A stretch of 19,367 nucleotides of DNA from the NCBI GenBank assembly GCA_036985715.1, contig BTQE01000058.1, positions 1 to 19,367 of the forward strand, written 5' to 3'. A program made the position numbers and the translations under genes. The first letter of the stretch is position 1, and the number at the start of each line of letters is the position of its first letter. Of the stretch, positions 1 through 7,940 are shown piece after piece. The notes beneath the pieces were generated by a model. It worked only from the letters and a program-made list of their open reading frames with translations. It was not told where the DNA came from and made no database searches. This DNA comes from SMXL01 sp036985715. Its GTDB lineage: Bacteria > Bacteroidota > Rhodothermia > Rhodothermales > UBA10348.

Positions 1-2087
1 TTATGGAGCGCTCGAGAAATGGCGTCGGTGGCATTTGGATTGACGACAGTTGCCTTGTTGAAAAGCGACTCTGCGGCAACATAGTCTTCCAGTTGAAGAT
101 ATTGAAAGGCCAGATTGGCGTATCCCCAGGCATTGTCGTCGGCGAGCTTTATGACTCGCTCGTATTGGAGCTTGGCATCGTCGTGTCGCATTTCACGGTC
201 GTAGAACGCACCCAAATTTTCGTAAGCATTCCAGTTGTACGGATTAGCGTCTACTGCTGCCAATAACATGTTTTCAGCCTCTTTCAGTCGGTTCTGACGA
301 CCGAACATGCTGGCCAGATAGCCCATGGCTGTTCGATTATTCGGATTAATGGCGAGAGCCTGTCTATACGCACTCTCTGCTTCTGCCGGTTGTTCGAGGA
401 GGTTTAGAATGATGCCTCCCAGAACGAGGCTGTAGACATGGAGGCTGTCCAGAGAGATCGCCTGATCTATATACTGTAGCGCAGACGTAAGCAGCGTCTC
501 TTTCCTCGAATACCCAAATTTCGTAATACTGGCTGAAGCGAGCAGTGCGGTCGAATTGACATAGTTCGAGTCAATCTCGATGGCCCTCTGAAATTGTTCG
601 ATAGCCCGATCCGGGTATCCCTCTTCTGAAAATCGTTTCAAATATCCCAACCCATGTAGCACGGCCCGGAACGCATTCGGATTTGCGGTACTTCGAGAAA
701 TAAGTGTCCGCACTTCAGGCTCCGCAATTCGGATTTTTAACAGGTCAGACAGTGCAGAGATTACCGACTCCTGAAAAAGAGGAATGTCCGACCAAAGCCC
801 GGTGATACTCGCCTGTCGCAGGTGTTGTCCGGTTCGAGCGTCCACCAGATTGACAGTGACAAAAATATTGTCAGCGTCAATCGTTACACGAGGTCTGAGG
901 GCCAAGTCCACGAAATATTGTCCTGCCACCGCTTCGGGTGTTTCAAGGCCTTGCCAGACAATATCCCCATAGGGAACGGTCCACAGTGGCTGAAAAAACT
1001 GTTCCATGTCGATAAGAAGCCGACTGAAATAGTGAGAAAAACCTTCGATGAGCGCCAGACTATCAGGGTCCGATACGTTGTCCAGAATGGGCAAAACTCC
1101 TAGAGAAAGTGCGTTCGGAAGCGGTTCGGGAAGAGAAAAGACCGCTCTGCGAATAGGTCCAAATGACAAAACGACTATAACCACCACAGTTAGGGCGGTG
1201 GCAACCACGTGCCGCTTTGAAAGCAAGGCACGACGTTCCAGAGGTTCCGTCGGACGTCTTTCCTCAAGAGTCAATTCTCCGGCACCGATCCTGTAGAGAT
1301 CCTCTGCTAACGCTGCAGCGGATTCATACCGCTCATCGGGATCCTTTGCCAGGCAGCGCAGCACAACGTCTTGCAGCAGCTCAGGGATTTCCGGATTGTA
1401 TTCGCGCGGCGGCTTCGGATCTGCATTGATGATCGCGTAAAAGACCGCCGATTCATATGGTGCTTCAAACGGTTTCACTCCTGTGAGCATTTCGTACAAG
1501 ACGGCTCCGAGAGACCAGATGTCGGTGCGATAGTCGACTTGCTCCCCTCTCGCCTGCTCGGGAGACATATAGATTATCGTACCCAAACGCGCGCTGGCTG
1601 TAGTTAGCGTCGCATCTGTCATTTTGGCCAGACCGAAATCCAGAATTTTGATGACGTCCCGCGAGGTGACCATCAAGTTTCCAGGCTTGATGTCGCGATG
1701 AACGATTCCTGCATCATGTGCCACCTTCAACCCTTCGGCCGTCTGCATTGCGTAACTGATAGCCTCCTCAACGGGTAAGGGAATCCCATCGATTTTCGCT
1801 TTCAGCGATTGGCCGTCGTAACAAGCCATTGCGATGAAGACTTGCCCGTCGTCGGACTCGCCAATCTCGTGAATGGTGCAAATATTCTGATGGTCGAGAA
1901 CGGACGCAGCTTTCGCTTCTTGAATAAAGCGGGCTCTGGCAGTTGGATCGGCTACCAGAGGACTCGAAAGAAACTTGAGTGCGACGGTACGATCAAGCTT
2001 CGTGTCCTCAGCCTTGTAAACAACACCCATGCCGCCTCTGCCTAATTCCGAGACAACGTGGTAATGGGAGATGGTGGAACCGATCAT
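1..2087 (-). CDS. Membrane Ser/Thr protein kinase with C-terminal TPR repeats (partial, 3' end off window)
   Basis: At least 695 codons are open from ATG 2087 to the left edge with no in-frame stop. The N-terminus is a Hanks-type (PknB-like) kinase: glycine loop ELGRGGMGVVY (residues 14-24), ATP-binding Lys38, HRDIKPGN with catalytic Asp132, DFG with metal-binding Asp150, then a SPEQARGE segment. All catalytic residues are intact, so it should be active. One membrane segment lies near 294-310, after a basic stretch. Next comes a region resembling FlgO/TolB-like domains (about 320-440), then TPR-like helices from about 465 to the edge. The expected topology is a cytoplasmic kinase with a periplasmic sensor/TPR domain, a common arrangement in Rhodothermota and Acidobacteriota. 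Its ligand and targets are unknown. An AAGG ribosome-binding site lies at 2095-2098, 7 bases before the ATG. Kinase identity is sure; the middle-domain assignment is less so. Confidence 0.93.
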   Translation of the reverse strand, partial: MIGSTISHYHVVSELGRGGMGVVYKAEDTKLDRTVALKFLSSPLVADPTARARFIQEAKAASVLDHQNICTIHEIGESDDGQVFIAMACYDGQSLKAKIDGIPLPVEEAISYAMQTAEGLKVAHDAGIVHRDIKPGNLMVTSRDVIKILDFGLAKMTDATLTTASARLGTIIYMSPEQARGEQVDYRTDIWSLGAVLYEMLTGVKPFEAPYESAVFYAIINADPKPPREYNPEIPELLQDVVLRCLAKDPDERYESAAALAEDLYRIGAGELTLEERRPTEPLERRALLSKRHVVATALTVVVIVVLSFGPIRRAVFSLPEPLPNALSLGVLPILDNVSDPDSLALIEGFSHYFSRLLIDMEQFFQPLWTVPYGDIVWQGLETPEAVAGQYFVDLALRPRVTIDADNIFVTVNLVDARTGQHLRQASITGLWSDIPLFQESVISALSDLLKIRIAEPEVRTLISRSTANPNAFRAVLHGLGYLKRFSEEGYPDRAIEQFQRAIEIDSNYVNSTALLASASITKFGYSRKETLLTSALQYIDQAISLDSLHVYSLVLGGIILNLLEQPAEAESAYRQALAINPNNRTAMGYLASMFGRQNRLKEAENMLLAAVDANPYNWNAYENLGAFYDREMRHDDAKLQYERVIKLADDNAWGYANLAFQYLQLEDYVAAESLFNKATVVNPNATDAISRALH

Positions 2088-2200
2088 CTTCACGCCTTGC
2101 GAGGGATTGAGGGTGCGGGTACCTCATGTTCCCAAAGGTCGTGGGTGTAGGTCAGAATATCAAAAAGAAAGGAGGTAGATACACGTATTCAATACTGCCA

Positions 2201-2240
2201 GTTAATACTTAACATGTCTTAGTTAATCTATAACATTAAC
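2201..2240. promoter_or_regulatory. AT-rich GTTAA inverted-repeat pair, possible operator
   Basis: Two short dyads lie close together: GTTAA-TAC-TTAAC at 2201-2213, and GTTAAT with its complement ATTAAC at 2222-2227 and 2235-2240. They are in the AT-rich stretch 114-153 bases upstream of the kinase start and just beyond the end of the M20 remnant. Four related half-sites in 40 bases suggest a binding site for a dimeric regulator of the kinase promoter, but AT-rich DNA produces such matches by chance. I could not place a convincing -10/-35 pair. Confidence 0.3.
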
Positions 2241-2244
2241 AACG

Positions 2245-2454
2245 TTACGACTGAATCGACCCCGTCTCCATGATATCAAGCGTCAGATTGAGCAGCGTTC
2301 GCACACCGAGCTTCGTCCCTGACTCGTCAATGTCGAAGTCGGGCGTGTGGTGTGAGACGTTGACATCTTCGGGCACATCGAGCGGTTTTCCACCCTCCGC
2401 GCCTGGGGGCGGTCCTTCTTCTTCAGGTTGGAAAACGAATTTCACCGTGTCTTT
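2245..2454 (-). pseudogene. M20-family amidohydrolase remnant, internally deleted
   Basis: About 70 codons read in one frame but join two parts of an M20 amidohydrolase that are normally far apart. The first part, TVKFVFQPEEEGPP followed by GAEGG, matches the mid-protein FQPAEEG segment of the family. The second, beginning SHHTPDFDIDE and followed by LGVRTLLNLTLD, matches the C-terminal end, including the last metal-ligand His region. From general knowledge of family length (about 400 residues), roughly 200 residues between them and the whole N-terminal part are gone. A TGA stop (2455-2457) lies just before the homologous KDTVKF segment, so only the internal GTG at 2445 could start it. It is best read as a dead gene. 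The sequence between it and the downstream-facing gene at 2639 shows no further recognisable remnant. Confidence 0.75.
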
Positions 2455-2638
2455 TCACATTCGTCGTAATAGTAAGGTCGGAAACTCAAGATGGGAGACG
2501 TGAGACCTTCTTCTGGAGAACAGGGACAGGAAATCAAGATTTTAAATGGCTGCGAGAACCCTACCTTCACGCTTTATGCTGCCAAGTTGCGGTTTACGCA
2601 GAATGATTCTGTTCCAGCTGACGTCGTGCGCTAGGTCA

Positions 2639-5107
2639 ATGAGTCGATCAGTTCACCAACGGTTTCTGAACTCTCAGTCTATCTGGCCGAAAACGTTTCT
2701 TCTTTGTGGTACCCTCTCGCTGGGCCTTCTCACCCTGACAGGAGAAGCTGCTCAGGCTCAGGTTCGATCGGGTACGATTTCGGGTTCTGTCGTGAGCGAA
2801 GCAACCAACCAGGCACTTCCCGGCGCAACGATACAGATCGAGGGACAGTATGTAGGAACGATTGCCAACGAAGACGGCGACTTCTCGATTTACATCGCGG
2901 ATTTTCCCGTCACTCTGATCGTACGCTTTATCGGATATAGGAGCAGCATTCGGACGTTTCGTTCTGCTCCGTCTGATCCGGTTCGATTCGCGCTTTCACC
3001 CTCGCGTCTTGACCTGCCAGAAATCGTGATCAGTGGAGAGAATCCTGCCGTGAATATCATGCGCCGCGTGATCGAGGAGAAGCAGCGCTGGCGCGAATCG
3101 TTCGAAACGTATCGGGTGAATGCTTACAATCGATTCCGCATGGAAAACGACACGGGAATCGTATCCATCTGGGAGAGCAGCACGCTCGCGTTCTGGGACA
3201 AGGAGCGGGGAATACGCGAGATCAGTCTCGCTCAGAAGCAGACTGCAAACACGGAAATCGACGAGTTGCTACCGGCTGCATTGTTCATGAATAACCTGTA
3301 TGATGACGACGTAGAGGTTGCAGGACACACGATTATGGGTGTGACCAATAAAGATGCCCTCTCATACTACGACTTCTCATTATCAGGAACGCGCGCGATT
3401 GACGAGCACCTGGTGTACGATATCGATGTCAAACCGCGCTCGAAGCTGGGAAGCGGATTCATTGGATCTGTAGCTGTTTTGGATAGCGTGTTCGCCCTTC
3501 TCTCGGTGGAGCTTGAGCCGGGAGCGTCATTCCTGTTTCCGCCCCCAATAAAAAATCTGACCGTTCGGTATCGCCAGCAGTTCTCGCGATTTGGATCCGA
3601 TGTCTGGCTTCCCGTTGACCTTCGGTCAACCGTAGCACTGGATATTTCGTTTGGTGGGCTTTTATCGTTCCCGACTTTTTATATACGGCAATTTACGCGC
3701 CTCTCTGATTTTGAGCTGAATGTTGCGTTGCCCGATTCACTGTATGAGTCACATGATATCGTGGTGGCGGATTCGATGCTGATTTCCAAGCTTGAGATAG
3801 CCAAACTCGAAGACCTGGCTATTCCCTTGACAGCAAACGAAGTCACGGCATACGAGACCATCGACAGTACGATGACGCTCGAGAAATCGTTCAGGCCACG
3901 AGGACTTCTCGCTCGGTTTGTCAATGTTTCTGCTGGTTCATCGGAGCGTGACGATGGGCGAGCACGTAGCCGGGGAGGCGGCATTCAATCCCGCTCATTA
4001 ATAGCCGAGCACGTCGACATGAGACTTGAGCCCGCCACGTGGTATAACCAGGTCGAAGGCTTGCACGTCGGTGGATCTTTGGCACTGGAAATTGAAAGCC
4101 GAATTCGTCTGACCGGCCGAGCCGGATATCAAACGGCTCGAAAAGGATGGACTTATGGTGGGGATCTTCGCATTGGACGGCGAACCTGGATTGGTGTTGG
4201 TTTCCTGGATCACGTTCCGCGACGATATGGATCTGACATACAGGGCCGGTTTCTGAATTCACTCAGTGTATTGTCTTCCCGACCGGACTACTTTGATTAC
4301 CTCCATGAACGAACCGGATATGTTTCGATTGGAACGCGGATTCCTTGGTGGAGAGCTGCATCGGCGCAGGTTACGTTTTCAGATTCCCGTCACGACAATG
4401 AGATTCGGAATATATCCAGGGGTTTGATTGGATCTCCAGACGTGTTTATACCAAACAGTGAAATCGATGCGGGTACGTTGCAATCCATCTTTCTCCGTCT
4501 TTCTTACCAGGAAGACTCCGTGCCTTTTGGCATCGGGGGACAGTACACGGCGCGGATCGACGTGGAGCGCAGCGTTGGAGGCACGATCGTCGAAGATGGG
4601 TATTACACGAGGATCGGTGGCGTGGTTGTCTGGCGCATCCCGACATTTTATCGCCGGAGGCTACTCCCCAATACACTCGATTTCAAGCTGACGGCCGGCA
4701 CATTTTCAGGACATCTGCCTCGACAACGCTGGGGTACGATCGATGGATCAGCTATTCTGACGACGTTCGGAGGACTTCGCACGCGGAGAGAACGCCCCTA
4801 CGAGGGGGAATCGTATGTGGCATTCATGGCCGAGCATAGCTTCCGCACTATCTTGTTTGAACGGCTTGGTCTTCAACGACTTGTTCGTTACGGCTGGAAT
4901 CTGATACTGACCGGAGCCGTCGCCAGAACCTGGATATCAGATCAGCGGATCGGAGAATATTCAGATCTGGCGGAGAATCCACAAACTGTGCATTCTGAAC
5001 TTGGCGTGTCACTCTCCGGGTTATTTGGATTGGTTCGAATCGATTATACACGCCGCATGGATGCATCTGGCTACTCGATCGGGATTGCCGTAGCGCGTAT
5101 GTTCTAA
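2639..5107 (+). CDS. DUF5686 / carboxypeptidase-regulatory-like outer-membrane protein
   Basis: An 822-residue exported protein. The chosen ATG gives a normal signal peptide: a short basic start, a hydrophobic core around residues 17-34, and cleavage after AQA near residue 40. The frame is open further upstream to an ATG at 2546, but that would add 31 residues before the signal peptide. Residues about 44-125 form a carboxypeptidase-D regulatory-like beta-sandwich (ISGSVV, ALPGATI, EDGDFSIY), as in TonB-dependent receptors. From about 130 the sequence matches the DUF5686 family (NIMRRVIEEKQRWRESFETY). The C-terminal half alternates polar and hydrophobic residues like a beta-barrel and ends in Phe, as outer-membrane proteins do. 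DUF5686 proteins are widespread in Bacteroidota; their function is not established. No TonB box or plug domain is visible, so it is not a standard TonB receptor. Confidence 0.9.
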   Translation: MSRSVHQRFLNSQSIWPKTFLLCGTLSLGLLTLTGEAAQAQVRSGTISGSVVSEATNQALPGATIQIEGQYVGTIANEDGDFSIYIADFPVTLIVRFIGYRSSIRTFRSAPSDPVRFALSPSRLDLPEIVISGENPAVNIMRRVIEEKQRWRESFETYRVNAYNRFRMENDTGIVSIWESSTLAFWDKERGIREISLAQKQTANTEIDELLPAALFMNNLYDDDVEVAGHTIMGVTNKDALSYYDFSLSGTRAIDEHLVYDIDVKPRSKLGSGFIGSVAVLDSVFALLSVELEPGASFLFPPPIKNLTVRYRQQFSRFGSDVWLPVDLRSTVALDISFGGLLSFPTFYIRQFTRLSDFELNVALPDSLYESHDIVVADSMLISKLEIAKLEDLAIPLTANEVTAYETIDSTMTLEKSFRPRGLLARFVNVSAGSSERDDGRARSRGGGIQSRSLIAEHVDMRLEPATWYNQVEGLHVGGSLALEIESRIRLTGRAGYQTARKGWTYGGDLRIGRRTWIGVGFLDHVPRRYGSDIQGRFLNSLSVLSSRPDYFDYLHERTGYVSIGTRIPWWRAASAQVTFSDSRHDNEIRNISRGLIGSPDVFIPNSEIDAGTLQSIFLRLSYQEDSVPFGIGGQYTARIDVERSVGGTIVEDGYYTRIGGVVVWRIPTFYRRRLLPNTLDFKLTAGTFSGHLPRQRWGTIDGSAILTTFGGLRTRRERPYEGESYVAFMAEHSFRTILFERLGLQRLVRYGWNLILTGAVARTWISDQRIGEYSDLAENPQTVHSELGVSLSGLFGLVRIDYTRRMDASGYSIGIAVARMF

Positions 5108-5118
5108 GGGAATCTAAC

Positions 5119-5142
5119 AGGATCCGGTCGCCATCGAATCCT
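5119..5142 (+). terminator. Weak hairpin between the DUF5686 and lectin-like genes
   Basis: AGGATCCG (5119-5126) pairs with CGAATCCT (5135-5142) with one mismatch around an 8-base loop, starting 12 bases after the DUF5686 stop. There is no T-run after it, so a role as an intrinsic terminator is doubtful. It could also attenuate read-through or protect an mRNA end. Confidence 0.25.
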
Positions 5143-5200
5143 CCTTCGCACAATTGAGAGAAAAGTTCGCCCATCCGTTAACCCGATTGCAGGTACCAAA

Positions 5201-5860
5201 ATGAAATTGTCCTATTTCTTCGTCGTTTTCGTCTCTATTTCGCTTCTTGGCGCAACGGAATTGCAGGCGCAAGAATTTACCGCCGATGAGCTCATGAGTT
5301 TTTTCATTACCAGCACGGGCCCGGGTAACGGAGCCGATTTGAGTGGCTTGGAGGGCGCGGATAAGCAGTGCCAGTCGTTGGCTGAGACGGTCGGTTCCAA
5401 GGATCGTACGTGGCGTGCGTATCTGAGCGCCCATGCTACCGACGATCGAGACGCCGTAAATGCCAGAGATCGTATTGGCGACGGCCCGTGGTACAACGTG
5501 AATGGCGTTCTTATTGCCGAAAACGTAGAACAACTTCACTCAGAAGAAGCAAACCTCAACAAGGAAGCATCGCTAAACGAAAAAGGAGAGGCCGTAAACG
5601 GTCGCGGAGACAGTCCGAACATGCATGATATCTTGACCGGATCGAATCTGGATGGGACGCTCTTCACGGGAGAAGGCGATACGACCTGCGCGAATTGGAC
5701 AAGCCACGACGAAGGCAGCGCACGAGTCGGTCATCACGATCGACAAGGCGGTGGCCAGAATCCGACGTCCTGGAACTCAGCCCATGGCTCACGCGGTTGC
5801 AGTCAGGAGAACTTACAGGGAACGGGCGGGAACGGTCTTTATTATTGTTTTGCCGAGTAA
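5201..5860 (+). CDS. Secreted lectin-like (DUF1554-like) protein
   Basis: 219 residues with a signal peptide (hydrophobic core about 5-18, cleavage after LQA near residue 23). The mature protein reads FFITSTGPGNGADLSGLEGA, then a Cys, TWRAYLS, ARDRIGDGPWYN, VNGRGDSPNMHDILTG, a second Cys, VGHHDRQGGG, NSAHGSRGC and a C-terminal YYCFAE. This is the conserved pattern of small secreted proteins often annotated as lectin, related to the C-type-lectin-fold DUF1554 group. Four Cys in the mature part could form two disulfides. An AGGT ribosome-binding site (5191-5194) lies 6 bases before the ATG. The ligand is unknown, and sugar binding is inferred only from the fold name. It is downstream of an outer-membrane protein on the same strand, so both act in the envelope or outside the cell. 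Confidence 0.8.
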   Translation: MKLSYFFVVFVSISLLGATELQAQEFTADELMSFFITSTGPGNGADLSGLEGADKQCQSLAETVGSKDRTWRAYLSAHATDDRDAVNARDRIGDGPWYNVNGVLIAENVEQLHSEEANLNKEASLNEKGEAVNGRGDSPNMHDILTGSNLDGTLFTGEGDTTCANWTSHDEGSARVGHHDRQGGGQNPTSWNSAHGSRGCSQENLQGTGGNGLYYCFAE

Positions 5861-6032
5861 CTCCATGAGAATCGGTTACTTGATGGGACGAGGAAATAGG
5901 CGACTGATCCTGTATTCAACAAACAAGTCTGGCCGCTTGCAAGAGCCTGTCGGCTTTCAGAACAGATGGAATGTTATGAGCAAGTCCACTGCGACGATCC
6001 ATATTCTGGCCGTTGCACATAGAGCAATAATC

Positions 6033-6036
6033 GGAG
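6033..6036 (+). promoter_or_regulatory. Ribosome-binding site deciding the GTG start of the RraA-like gene
   Basis: GGAG lies 7 bases before GTG 6044 and supports this non-ATG start. The 183 bases between the lectin-like stop and this gene show no recognisable promoter or terminator. An AGTAAC/GTTACT pair at 5856-5861 and 5875-5880 is too weak to call. Confidence 0.5.
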
Positions 6037-6043
6037 CTACGAC

Positions 6044-6757
6044 GTGAAAAACGAATCGAAAGCTGGAACTGGCCTAACTCATCCGGGACCGGGATGCCGG
6101 ATTCAAGAGGTCGATACCCGACCACCGGCACAGCTTTTACACCACCTTGGACTCTTCGACACAGCGGATATCTCCGATCAATTGAACGGGCTGTACGCAA
6201 TGCAAGCCGGATTCTACAACGTGGTCAATAGGGACCGAATAACCGGGCCCGCCTGTACAGTACGAGTTTACCCCGGTGACAACCTCATGGTGCACAAGGC
6301 GCTCGACATTGCTCAGCCCGGCGATATCATTGTAGTTGATACTGGTGGTACAACCGTAAGCGCCACGATCGGCGGACTGATGGCCACAAAAGCCAGACAT
6401 CGCGGGATCGCAGGATTTGTTATTGATGGTTTTGTTAGAGACGTCGAAGAGATGACTGAGGTTGGACTACCGGTCTATGCGCGCGGAGCGACGCCCGTTG
6501 GACCACTCCATCGCGGCCCAGGGGAGATCAATTTCCCGATCAGTTGTGGTGGTATAGTTGTAAATGCTGGAGACGTTATATGTGCTGACGACAATGGAAT
6601 AGTCGTGGTACCGCAAAATTGGGGTGAGCGCGTCTTGAAACGATTGAATGAATGGAAAAAGTTGTCGGAGAACTATATACAGGACGTCCGCAGGGGAGAA
6701 TTCTCAAATGAATGGGTCGATCAAGAAATCGATAACCTGAAACTAGATGGCCAGTAA
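6044..6757 (+). CDS. RraA-family aldolase/decarboxylase (HMG/CHA aldolase-like)
   Basis: 237 residues, full length for the family. The core matches class II pyruvate aldolases of the RraA fold (4-hydroxy-4-methyl-2-oxoglutarate / 4-carboxy-4-hydroxy-2-oxoadipate aldolases, which also decarboxylate oxaloacetate). Key signatures are PGDIIVVDTGG (92-102), the substrate-binding GGLMATKA loop (110-117), and DGFVRD with catalytic Arg132 and metal-ligand Asp133. GDVICADDNGIVVVP near the C-terminus is also typical. Because R and D are both present, an enzymatic role is more likely than the RNase E-inhibitor role of the RraA name-giver. The physiological substrate cannot be read from sequence. It is the first of four same-strand genes (dehydrogenase, A-PCP, YjeF_N), and the next reading frame opens only 8 bases after this stop. 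Confidence 0.88.
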   Translation: MKNESKAGTGLTHPGPGCRIQEVDTRPPAQLLHHLGLFDTADISDQLNGLYAMQAGFYNVVNRDRITGPACTVRVYPGDNLMVHKALDIAQPGDIIVVDTGGTTVSATIGGLMATKARHRGIAGFVIDGFVRDVEEMTEVGLPVYARGATPVGPLHRGPGEINFPISCGGIVVNAGDVICADDNGIVVVPQNWGERVLKRLNEWKKLSENYIQDVRRGEFSNEWVDQEIDNLKLDGQ

Positions 6758-6833
6758 TTTTTAAGTAGCGAATCCGAGTCTGGGAAATTGTGCTATACCA
6801 TATCGCGCACTAAAAACCTTCACCGCACGGCTG

Positions 6834-7829
6834 TTGACTGCGTCCGGTGTTGACGATGACGAGGCTCATATAGTCGCAGACGTCCTGGTATGGTCGAATT
6901 TAGTGGGTCGACACCCTCAGGGCGTCATTCGAATCCCTGCGTATCTTGCGCGATTTCGGAAAAGCCTCATCCTGTCACCCTGTTCCCCGACATTCCAGTC
7001 GAAATCCGCTTCGATCGAAATTCTGAACGGCGGTCACGGATTCGGTCAATACATCGGGCATCTGGGAATGTCGAGAGCTATCGAGATTGCAGAAAAACAA
7101 GGTGTGGGAGTTGTCGCAGTACTTCGTAGCAATCACTTCGGAACTGGGGCGTACTATGTCGACCTGGCCACTAGAAAAAACAAGATCGGTATCGCCCTGA
7201 GCAATTCAACGCCGCGGGTAGCTCCTCATGCCGGTACAACCGCCGTCCTGGGAACGAACCCGTTTTCATTTGGCGCCCCCACGAAAGGTGCTAAACCTGT
7301 CCTGGTAGATTTCTCAACCAGCATGATATCTGGCTCCGCAATACGTCAGGCCATTGAAGAGAAGCAGCACTTGCCAGACGGATTGGTCGTCGACGCCGCC
7401 GGCCAGTCCGTTACAAATCCCCAGGAAGCCGTACATGCCGCCATTCTTCCATTCGGAGGGGCGAAGGGCTTCGGCTTGGGCCTTGTAATTGAAATATTGT
7501 GTGGCATTGTTACCGGAGCGGCTTTTTCACACCAGATCGCCTCTATGTACCACGATTTGGACAATCATGCTGATGTGGGTCATTTCTTTATTGCAATAGA
7601 GATAGAAAATCTGCTACCGCTCGATACGTATTTCGATCGAATGGAGCAACTCATCGCCTGGGTCAAAGACGCGAACCGCGTCCCTGGAGTTCTTGAAATA
7701 GTCATTCCGGGTGAATCCAGGTGGCGAGAGTATGAGCAGCAGCTTAAAAGCGGAATCCGAATTAGTCGACGGACGATGGAATCGCTTGGTGATCTCGCTG
7801 CAGGCCTTTCCGTGCCAACGCCGTGGTAG
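6834..7829 (+). CDS. Ldh2-family malate/L-lactate dehydrogenase-like protein, altered active site
   Basis: 331 residues from TTG 6834. The frame is open from 6765, and residues encoded at about 6795-6833 (IPYRALKTFTARL) already match the family N-terminus, yet no ATG, GTG or TTG occurs between 6765 and 6834. Either an unusual start (ATA 6795, CTG 6780) is used or the true start is lost. Family features are GGHGFGQY, SNHFGTGAYY, LGTNPFSFGAPT and FGGAKGFGLGL. Ldh2 enzymes are NAD(P)-dependent 2-oxo-acid/imine reductases (malate, sulfolactate, ureidoglycolate, piperideine-2-carboxylate). The usual DSHGV motif with its catalytic His reads HPQGV here (Gln29 in the His position), and the usual ARGK segment reads ISGSA. 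The fold is likely kept, but normal dehydrogenase chemistry is doubtful unless another residue replaces the His. It sits between the RraA-like and A-PCP genes. Confidence 0.85.
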   Translation: MTASGVDDDEAHIVADVLVWSNLVGRHPQGVIRIPAYLARFRKSLILSPCSPTFQSKSASIEILNGGHGFGQYIGHLGMSRAIEIAEKQGVGVVAVLRSNHFGTGAYYVDLATRKNKIGIALSNSTPRVAPHAGTTAVLGTNPFSFGAPTKGAKPVLVDFSTSMISGSAIRQAIEEKQHLPDGLVVDAAGQSVTNPQEAVHAAILPFGGAKGFGLGLVIEILCGIVTGAAFSHQIASMYHDLDNHADVGHFFIAIEIENLLPLDTYFDRMEQLIAWVKDANRVPGVLEIVIPGESRWREYEQQLKSGIRISRRTMESLGDLAAGLSVPTPW

Positions 7830-7940
7830 GCCATTTCTCGAAAAAGTGTAATAACTGGGAGCAATGCAGTCGCTCTTCAATTGAAATTGCCGTTTTTACG
7901 CGTACTTGGCTATGAGCACTTTGCGATAATACATGCGGGT

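Noticed and set aside
2168..2176. Perfect AAAGGAGGT ribosome-binding-site-like sequence on the plus strand
   Set aside because: No ATG, GTG or TTG with an open frame follows at a usable distance, so it is treated as chance.
2270..2503. Plus-strand ORF over the M20 remnant
   Set aside because: The homology to M20 proteins is only on the minus strand; the plus frame has a Ser/Pro-rich composition typical of a shadow ORF.
5865..6047. Plus-strand ORF of 60 residues overlapping the RraA start by GTGA
   Set aside because: It is the tail of a longer chance frame through the lectin-like gene, and its composition is not protein-like. The overlap alone is not enough.
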